Assembly: GCA_026707225.1 (NCBI GenBank)
Contig: JAPOXG010000006.1
Location: forward strand, 1 to 45,633
Reading direction: 5' to 3'
Length of the DNA: 45,633 bases
From: Chloroflexota bacterium
GTDB taxonomy: Bacteria; Chloroflexota; Anaerolineae; Aggregatilineales; Phototrophicaceae
Of this stretch, positions 40,138 to 45,633 are shown piece by piece. The first letter of the stretch is position 1, and each line of letters begins with the position of its first letter. The notes under the pieces are model-generated. The model was not told the DNA's origin. It did no database searches and saw nothing but the letters and a program-made list of their open reading frames with translations. The position numbers and the translations under genes are program-made.

Positions 40138-41363
40138 CGCAGCTCGGGCAAGTAGATCGAAGCAAATGCCCCCTCAATCTGCATTGCGAGGTTTTGCAGC
40201 AAGGCGGCCGGCGGCGCTTGCCTCAGGACATCATTGGCGACCAGCACATCCAGCGTCGCCAGGAAACGCCCGCGCGGGAGGAGTGCCAGCAGATGGGCGC
40301 CCTCGTCGCCGCCGCAAGTTGCAGCCTGCGACCGATAGACATTGGAGGCGGATTCATCGCGGGCATAGCCATAGCTGTCCAGCCATTGCAGCATGAAGGC
40401 ATCGTCAGCGGCGGCGCGGGCTGAGGCGGCGTCGGCGTAGACATCGACCCAGTAACCCAGCGAAGAAAAGAAGATTGAGGGATCGCAATCCCCGTTGGCA
40501 ATTTGTATCCGGTAACGATACTGGTGTCCATGTTCCTCGGCGAAAGTCGCGAAGCCATCCAGCAAGTTTTCAACCACAGCAGCCGTCGCCAGCGCCTCAG
40601 TCGAAAAGGTGCCGGACCGCTCTTCGTCAAGCGGCAGCGAAGGCGGCAAGCCTTGGGCAAATGCCTCAAAGGCAGCCATCACTTGTTCCGGCGTCGCCGG
40701 CTCAGGCGGAACGACGTCGCTGCTTTCCACCGTCGACGGGGCGGTGATGATCAGCACGGTCCGCAGCGTCTCGCCCGGTTCTGTAGCAGTGCCTGGATCG
40801 CGCTCGCGAATGGATTCGACGACATCTTGCCCGATTAGCGCATCGCCGAAGATTGTGTGCTTGTAATTGAGATGTGGCGTGGGTGCGGTGGTGATGAAGA
40901 ACTGCCCCCCGTTGGTGCCTGGTCCCGCGTTCGCCATCGCCAGCATGCCAGGCCCGTCAAAGGTAAGGAAACCGACTGGCTCGTCTTTGAACTGGTAGCC
41001 GGGTCCGCCGCGCCCGCTTGCGGTGGGATCGCCGCCTTGCGCCATGAAACTGGGGATGACGCGATGGAAGGTCGTGCCGTCGTAATATCCCTGCCCCGCC
41101 AGGAAGACAAAGTTGTTCACCGTGATCGGCGTCAGCTTTTCGTAAAGGTCGACGTAGATGGCGCCGGCGCTGGTGCAGAAGATGGCGCGATAATCAAGAT
41201 CGGGGTCAAGCACTTGTTCCGCCTTCGCGAACTGCATCATTGCCAACGGAGCGGGCTCGGCGGCGTCGCAGAGTTCTTGCGGCGTCCGCGCGTCCTCGGC
41301 GACTACGAAGCTGGATATTGCCGCGAGGGTCAAGAGCGCTGCTAGCGGTCGAATCAGGCGCAT
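40134..41363 (-). CDS. Secreted cyclophilin-type peptidyl-prolyl cis-trans isomerase with extra C-terminal domain
   Basis: A 409-residue exported protein. A signal peptide 'MRLIRPLAALLTLAAISSFV' ends near AEDA. The cyclophilin domain (about 55-215) has 'GAIYVDLYEKLTPITVNNFV', 'GTTFHRVIPSFMAQGGDP' (catalytic Arg), 'GMLAMANAGPGTNGGQFFIT' and 'HLNYKHTIFG'. It speeds proline isomerisation in folding of exported proteins. About 190 further residues follow, with paired Cys, and match no family I know; they may bind wall or client proteins. AAAGGATGA before 41363 sets the start; a longer frame to 41423 has no signal-peptide logic. Confidence 0.93.
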   Translation of the reverse strand: MRLIRPLAALLTLAAISSFVVAEDARTPQELCDAAEPAPLAMMQFAKAEQVLDPDLDYRAIFCTSAGAIYVDLYEKLTPITVNNFVFLAGQGYYDGTTFHRVIPSFMAQGGDPTASGRGGPGYQFKDEPVGFLTFDGPGMLAMANAGPGTNGGQFFITTAPTPHLNYKHTIFGDALIGQDVVESIRERDPGTATEPGETLRTVLIITAPSTVESSDVVPPEPATPEQVMAAFEAFAQGLPPSLPLDEERSGTFSTEALATAAVVENLLDGFATFAEEHGHQYRYRIQIANGDCDPSIFFSSLGYWVDVYADAASARAAADDAFMLQWLDSYGYARDESASNVYRSQAATCGGDEGAHLLALLPRGRFLATLDVLVANDVLRQAPPAALLQNLAMQIEGAFASIYLPELR

Positions 41364-41484
41364 GAGTTCATCCTTTAGGGTGGGCAGCAAGCAATGTCGA
41401 AACACGGGCGCATTGTGCCCCACCCTCCGGCGCTTGCATAGGCAAGGATCGCATCATCAGCGCTGACGAACGGACAGCATCGAA

Positions 41485-41512
41485 TTGACAAGGCTAGGTC
41501 CGCTGCTACAAT
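41485..41512 (+). promoter_or_regulatory. Promoter of the DUF2461 gene
   Basis: Perfect -35 TTGACA (41485-41490), 16-bp spacer and extended -10 TGC-TACAAT (TACAAT at 41507-41512). Start codon is at 41548. Confidence 0.7.
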
Positions 41513-41547
41513 TGACCGCGCGCGTTTGAATTATCAAGGACTTGAGG

Positions 41548-42252
41548 ATGAGCGACTTCCCTGGCTTTCCCATTGAAACGCAGCAATTCCTGCGCGAATT
41601 GCGCGCGAACAACAGTCGCGAATGGTTCGCCGCCAACAAACCGCGCTACGAAGAATTCGTCAAGGCGCCGGCGCTGCATTGGGTGACGGCCATGGGCGAG
41701 CGGCTCAAGTCGATAGAGGGCGAAATTGTAGTGGATACGCGGACGAATGGCAGCGGCTCCTTGATGCGGGCGGCGCGCGATACCCGCTTCAGCAAAGACA
41801 AATCGCCTTACAAAGTCAACGTCGCCATGATGTGGTGGCGCGGGAGCGGCAAGAAGATGCAGCACCCGGCCTTCGGCATGCAGATCACGCCCGATGAGGC
41901 AGGCTTGATGGTCGGGATGTTCCATTTCGCCAAGCCGATGCTGGATGCTTATCGGCAGGCGGTGCTGGATGAGGCGCTGGGCGCGGACCTTGTGTCGATG
42001 GCCAAGTCGATTGAAGCGGCCGGCTATCAGCTAAGCGGATCGCACTACAAGACGGCGCCGCGCGGTTACGACAAGAAGCACCCGCGGGTCGAATGGCTGC
42101 GCTACAACAACTTGCACGCGGGCACGCACGACATCTCGCCGAGCGTCATCACGACGCCGCGGCTGATTGATGTCTGCTTCGACCATTTTTCCAAGCTGGC
42201 GCCGATTCTCCATTGGCTGGTCCGCGTTCAGGAGCGCTACGGCGACGTTTGA
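41548..42252 (+). CDS. DUF2461 (TIGR02453) family protein
   Basis: A 234-residue soluble protein of a widespread family with no established function. It is clear from 'LRELRANNSREWFAANKPRYEE' near the start, 'AARDTRFSKDKSPYKVNVAMMW' and 'HPAFGMQITPDEAGLMVGMF' in the middle, and 'PEVEW-like HPRVEWLRYNNLHA' later. Length is normal for the family. ATG at 41548 has AAGGA 8 bp upstream; a TTG two codons earlier is in frame. The promoter and terminator around it make it a one-gene unit. Confidence 0.93.
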   Translation: MSDFPGFPIETQQFLRELRANNSREWFAANKPRYEEFVKAPALHWVTAMGERLKSIEGEIVVDTRTNGSGSLMRAARDTRFSKDKSPYKVNVAMMWWRGSGKKMQHPAFGMQITPDEAGLMVGMFHFAKPMLDAYRQAVLDEALGADLVSMAKSIEAAGYQLSGSHYKTAPRGYDKKHPRVEWLRYNNLHAGTHDISPSVITTPRLIDVCFDHFSKLAPILHWLVRVQERYGDV

Positions 42253-42310
42253 GCGCGCCGGCTGGCGGTCCTTTCGCCTTCGCAGCCGACCGGGTTGATT
42301 TCTTTCAACT

Positions 42311-42333
42311 GGAATTATCGAAATTCCTTTTCT
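42311..42333 (+). terminator. Terminator after the DUF2461 gene
   Basis: A 6-bp stem, GGAATT (42311-42316) with AATTCC (42322-42327), has a 5-nt loop and is followed by TTTTCT. A second small stem, GTTGA/TCAAC, lies just before it (42294-42309). Confidence 0.5.
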
Positions 42334-42349
42334 AAAATTGAGGAGTTTC

Positions 42350-42385
42350 ATGGCAGCGTCCGCAGGGCGATCGCGCAGACAGTGA
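42350..42385 (+). CDS. Possible 11-residue leader peptide
   Basis: ATG at 42350 opens an 11-codon frame (MAASAGRSRRQ) ended by TGA, with GAGGAG 5-6 bp upstream, a strong Shine-Dalgarno. It lies between the DUF2461 terminator and the 68-bp element before the VWA gene. Short and unproven: it may be chance. If real it would be an Arg-containing leader. Confidence 0.25.
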   Translation: MAASAGRSRRQ

Positions 42386-42394
42386 CCTTCTGCA

Positions 42395-42462
42395 GCGAAA
42401 AGAAACAGCCGCGCTCAAAATAGAGAACAAGCCCTTCCTTTGCCCGAGCAACGGGGTTTATT
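42395..42462 (+). repeat. 68-bp element copy 2, upstream of the VWA gene
   Basis: Gap-free partner of 37897-37964. The hairpin here is TTGC-CCGA-GCAA, perfect, followed by GGGGTTTAT. It precedes the VWA start by 83 bp. Some hairpin positions differ between copies yet still pair, suggesting a structured RNA or terminator. Confidence 0.5.
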
Positions 42463-42469
42463 GAAGAAC

Positions 42470-42498
42470 ATGACAAAGCGAAGAGAATGCGTTACATT
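42470..42498 (+). promoter_or_regulatory. Candidate promoter of the VWA gene
   Basis: ATGACA (42470-42475), 17-bp spacer and TACATT (42493-42498) match the sigma-70 consensus fairly well; the ATG is at 42546, with GGAG at 42531-42534. Confidence 0.4.
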
Positions 42499-42545
42499 CT
42501 GCGCTTGATTTTGTCGATACCAATGCTGTTGGAGAACCTGAATTG

Positions 42546-45500
42546 ATGCGACGCCGGTTGCGATTCTTCATCGCCTTATGTTTGCTCTTGCCCTTCCATA
42601 TTGCCTTCCTGCAGGATGAGGCCGGAATTAGCCTCGATATCATCGGCATTGATTCCACCGAGCTCTCGGAAATCGCTATTCACACCAGCATTTTGGATGC
42701 CAGCGGGCAGTTGGTGTCGGGCTTGGAGGTGGGCAACTTCTCGGTGGGCGGCGATCTGGCGGGCTTGGCAACAATCACGCGGGTGGAAAACATCACCGAT
42801 GACGATCTGACTTTCGCCAGCGTCTTGGTGATTGATACCAGCAGCAGCATGGCCGACCAGCCCTTGTCGAAAGCGCTGGCGGCCGCGCGCGATTATTTGA
42901 ACGCCCTCGGCCCCAATGACCCGGTGGCTCTGGCTACTTTTAGCGATCGCGTGCGCCTGTTGGTCAATTACACGACCGACCGCGCGCTGATTTTCGCTCA
43001 GTTCGAGAACCTGGCTTATGGCGGGCAAACGGCGCTTTACGACGCCACCTTGCGCGCCATTGAAATCGCCAACGAGGCGCCGCTGGAGCGCAAAGCGGTG
43101 GTGATCCTCACCGATGGCAGCGAGTATGGCAATGTCAGCGAGCACAGCCGCCAAGAAAGCATCCGCGCCGCGACCATTCATGGCGTGCCGGTATATTCCA
43201 TCGGCTTGGGCTGGGACATTGACCGCCGCTTTCTGGAAGCGATCGCGGCCGAATCGAATGGCGAGTTTTACGAAGCGCCTCTGCCGGAGGAATTGGGCGA
43301 GATCTACAGCAACCTGGCTTTTCTTTTCCGCAGTCAATACATCGTCACCATGAGCGCCGATGTGCCTGCCGATGGGGCGCGTTATGATTTCACGTTGAAT
43401 GTGACAACGGCGGATGGGCAGACATCCGCGGACGAAGCAACGCTGCGCGCGCCGATTCCGGTGCCGCTGCTCTTTTTGCCGGACGATCTCTTCACCGAGG
43501 CGCTGACCGAAGATACGCAGATCACGGTCGAGATCCGCGCCGATCAGGAAATCGAAAGCATCGAAGTCGCCCTTGATGGCGAGGTCGTATCAACCGACGA
43601 GACCTTCACCATCGAGCCGGTCAAGGAGGAGCCGGGCGAGCATCAACTGGATATCACAGTGAGCGATGTCGAAGGCGATGTCGGACGGCTGAGCGCCGCG
43701 TTTGAGATCGCCGCCCTGCCGCCAACGGTATCCGACGACTTTGAGACGGCGCCGCAAGAAGATGTCGCCGAAACGGAAGTGATATCGGTGGACGCCGGCG
43801 GGCAAACCGAGATCACGCAGGTCGAATTCATCGTCGATGGCGAAGTGCTGCATACCGATAGCGAAGCGCCTTTCGAATTCGACCTGGATCCCTTCGAGCT
43901 GTCGCCGGAAGAACACACGTTGAGCATCCGCGCGACCAACGCCGGCGGCCAGATCACGACGGTCGACAAAGCTTTTGAAGTCGAAACGCTGCCGCCGCGC
44001 CTGGAGATTGAAGGGCTACCGCCGGAAACGGTTGTGAGCGACGTGGTCACCGGCAGCATCACGGTGGAGGGGCAGTCGCCGATTGTCAGCCTAAGCGTTG
44101 ATCCCGACGTGGGCACACTGGTCGAGAGCGACCAGCTCGAGTTCACCTTGGACGCCGCCGACTTGCCGCCCGGTCCCAACTCAATCGCGGTGCGCGCCGT
44201 CGATGCAGCGGGCGCGGAGACCGTGCAGACCGTGGAATTTGAGGTCGCTCCGCTAGCGCCAACGGTGGCACTCAGCGGCGTCGCCGTTGACGCGGTGATC
44301 AGCGAAGCGCAAGACGTCAATGTAAACGCTGGCGGACAGACCGAGATCGCGCGCGTCGAAGTGTCATTCGATGGCGGTCCAGCGGAAATCGTCGAGGACG
44401 ACGTATTCACCATACCGGCAGAAGATTTGGGCGATGGCGCGCATGAGGCGCTGGTGACGGTCACCAACGAAGGCGGCCAGACATCCACCATCAGCCTGCC
44501 CTTCACCGTACAGTTGCCGCCGACGCCAACTTTCACGCCCATGCCGACCGACACGCCGACATCAACTGCGACGGCGACAGCCTCCGATACCGCCATGCCG
44601 ACAGCAACCTCATCCGATACGCCAGTTTTCACCAGTACGCCTGCAGACGATGAGGCGCCGGCGACGGAGGAGGCAATCGCGCCGCTGACCGCGACCGCGC
44701 AGCCTTCCGCGACAGAAACGGCAATCCCGGCGGATACGCCCATCCCGCCTGACACCCATACGCCGCTGCCGACGAACACCGCCGCCCCGACTGAAACGCA
44801 TACGCCGCTGCCGACAAACACCGCCGCACCGACGGATACCCAAACACCGCTGCCGACGAACACCGCCGTCCCGACTGAAACGCATACGCCGCTGCCGACG
44901 AACACCGCCGCCCCGACGGACACCCTTACGCCGCTGCCGACGAACACCGCCGCCCCGACGGACACCCTTACGCCGCTGCCGACGAACACCGCCGCCCCGA
45001 CGGACACCCTTACGCCGCTGCCGACGAACACCGCCGCCCCGACGGACACCCTTACGCCGCTGCCGACGAACACGCCCATCCCGACAGACACGCATACGCC
45101 GCCGCCAACGGAAACGCCCGTCCCGACAGACACGCATACGCCGCTGCCGACGAATACGCCCTCCCCAACGGAAACCAACACGCCGCTGCCGACGAATACG
45201 CCGATTCCAACGGAAACCAGCACACCGATCCCGACAGACACGCCAATTCCGACGGACACGCCAACCGATACGCCTGCCCCGACGGACAGGCCCACCGATA
45301 CACCGGTGCCATCTGACACGCCGACCGATACGCCGGTACCAACGGATACGCCGGTTCCGACTGACACGCCAACCGATACGCCTGCCCCGACGGACAGGCC
45401 CACCGATACACCGGCGCCATCTGACACGCCGACCGATACGCCGATCCCAACAGACACGCCGATCCCTACAGACACGCCAACCAATACGCCGCAGCCAACG

Positions 45501-45633
45501 GACACGCCCACCGACACGCCGAGCCCGACAGACACGCCGATCCCGACGGACACGCCGACCAACACGCCGATCCCGACTGACACGCCTACCAACACGCCGA
45601 TCCCGACAGACACGCCAACCAATACGCCGATCC
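42546..45633 (+). CDS. Very long secreted VWA protein with Ig-like repeats and Pro/Thr-rich repeat tail (3'-truncated by window)
   Basis: The frame stays open for 1029 codons to the window edge. It begins with a signal peptide '[20 protein letters not shown]', then a mature start with Asp/Glu. A VWA domain (about 95-275) has the MIDAS motif DTSSS in '[16 protein letters not shown]' and '[12 protein letters not shown]', with a catalytically irrelevant but metal-binding role in adhesion. Then come four or so Ig-like modules of about 90 residues (starts such as '[19 protein letters not shown]', '[18 protein letters not shown]', '[18 protein letters not shown]'). From about residue 660 it is Pro/Thr/Asp-rich, with 14-residue repeats [14 protein letters not shown]. 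Likely an adhesin or surface stalk. The wall anchor, if any, lies beyond the window. Confidence 0.93.
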   Translation, partial: MRRRLRFFIALCLLLPFHIAFLQDEAGISLDIIGIDSTELSEIAIHTSILDASGQLVSGLEVGNFSVGGDLAGLATITRVENITDDDLTFASVLVIDTSSSMADQPLSKALAAARDYLNALGPNDPVALATFSDRVRLLVNYTTDRALIFAQFENLAYGGQTALYDATLRAIEIANEAPLERKAVVILTDGSEYGNVSEHSRQESIRAATIHGVPVYSIGLGWDIDRRFLEAIAAESNGEFYEAPLPEELGEIYSNLAFLFRSQYIVTMSADVPADGARYDFTLNVTTADGQTSADEATLRAPIPVPLLFLPDDLFTEALTEDTQITVEIRADQEIESIEVALDGEVVSTDETFTIEPVKEEPGEHQLDITVSDVEGDVGRLSAAFEIAALPPTVSDDFETAPQEDVAETEVISVDAGGQTEITQVEFIVDGEVLHTDSEAPFEFDLDPFELSPEEHTLSIRATNAGGQITTVDKAFEVETLPPRLEIEGLPPETVVSDVVTGSITVEGQSPIVSLSVDPDVGTLVESDQLEFTLDAADLPPGPNSIAVRAVDAAGAETVQTVEFEVAPLAPTVALSGVAVDAVISEAQDVNVNAGGQTEIARVEVSFDGGPAEIVEDDVFTIPAEDLGDGAHEALVTVTNEGGQTSTISLPFTVQLPPTPTFTPMPTDTPTSTATATASDTAMPTATSSDTPVFTSTPADDEAPATEEAIAPLTATAQPSATETAIPADTPIPPDTHTPLPTNTAAPTETHTPLPTNTAAPTDTQTPLPTNTAVPTETHTPLPTNTAAPTDTLTPLPTNTAAPTDTLTPLPTNTAAPTDTLTPLPTNTAAPTDTLTPLPTNTPIPTDTHTPPPTETPVPTDTHTPLPTNTPSPTETNTPLPTNTPIPTETSTPIPTDTPIPTDTPTDTPAPTDRPTDTPVPSDTPTDTPVPTDTPVPTDTPTDTPAPTDRPTDTPAPSDTPTDTPIPTDTPIPTDTPTNTPQPTDTPTDTPSPTDTPIPTDTPTNTPIPTDTPTNTPIPTDTPTNTPI
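44886..45053 (+). repeat. Four near-identical 42-bp tandem repeats in the VWA gene
   Basis: Four consecutive 42-bp units (starting 44886, 44928, 44970, 45012) each encode [14 protein letters not shown]. Related, diverged units (ending ETH, DTQ, DTH, ETN) flank them from about 44760 to 45230, after which shorter PTDTP-type repeats take over. Near identity at the DNA level suggests recent expansion by slippage or unequal recombination. Confidence 0.9.

Noticed and set aside
44760..45230. CRISPR-like array from regular repeats
   Set aside because: Units are directly adjacent, in frame, with no spacers; they encode the [14 protein letters not shown] repeats.
43643..45622. Long Gly/Val/Ser-rich open frame on the minus strand
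   Set aside because: It is the antisense of the Pro/Thr repeats of the VWA gene: ACG/CCG codons read backwards give Val/Gly/Ser. No Shine-Dalgarno or domain.

Overview
This 45.6 kb window is GC-rich bacterial chromosome, densely coding on both strands. It holds 41 intact or window-truncated protein genes and one clear pseudogene. No tRNA, rRNA, CRISPR array, transposase or phage structural gene was seen. The mix suggests a Chloroflexota (Anaerolineae-like) bacterium: a VanW-type wall protein, an LCP ligase, a CAP/LysM surface protein, a BatA-type VWA protein, long Pro/Thr-rich 'PTDTP' linkers, a sulfatase, orphan gatC, and short palindromic intergenic repeats. This taxonomic guess is inference from gene style, not from a marker gene.

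Layout. 1-6.4 kb: tail of an unknown gene, then vanW-like and sucrase/ferredoxin-like genes (minus), a FetA-like ABC ATPase (plus), trmD and a sugar-isomerase-like gene (minus). 6.5-9.8 kb: a sugar ABC importer operon (two permeases, binding protein, no ATPase) behind a near-consensus promoter and closed by a terminator. 9.9-12 kb: a GNAT acetyltransferase and a YjjX-type NTPase, divergent, then fetB. 12-13.9 kb: a two-gene AAA ATPase (DUF3696-like) plus PIN nuclease module on the minus strand. 13.9-19.7 kb: a YcaQ-type DNA glycosylase, an unknown protein, a BatA/VWA membrane protein, an FAD oxidoreductase and its small coupled partner. 19.8-23 kb: a Fur regulator translationally coupled to a thiolase and a fused A+B CoA-transferase. 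23.2-31.5 kb: class IV aminotransferase, CAP/LysM protein, TetR pseudogene, ECF sigma factor, subtilase, ThDP enzyme, nitrilase, gatC and a small membrane protein. 31.6-35.7 kb: a ClbS/DinB-like protein, an LCP protein, then a second diverged AAA-PIN module on the plus strand. 35.8-45.6 kb: FHA protein, sulfatase, Ldh2-type dehydrogenase, repeat-like protein, secreted cyclophilin, DUF2461 protein, and a very long secreted VWA/Ig-like protein that runs off the end in Pro/Thr repeats.

The most interesting content is the pair of AAA-PIN modules at 11988-13863 and 33851-35666. Each is an SMC/OLD-like ATPase followed by an overlapping GTG-started PIN-fold nuclease gene. This architecture (ATPase sensor plus nuclease effector) resembles known anti-phage systems such as Septu, Gabija and PARIS, but the effector here is a PIN domain. 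I do not recognise a named system with this pair. Other notable signals are a dispersed MITE-like palindrome with 12-bp inverted ends, one relative of which forms the C-terminal tail of the thiolase; a fetA/fetB pair split by about 7 kb; a TetR gene with exactly two in-frame stops; and a 68-bp element present upstream of two unrelated genes.
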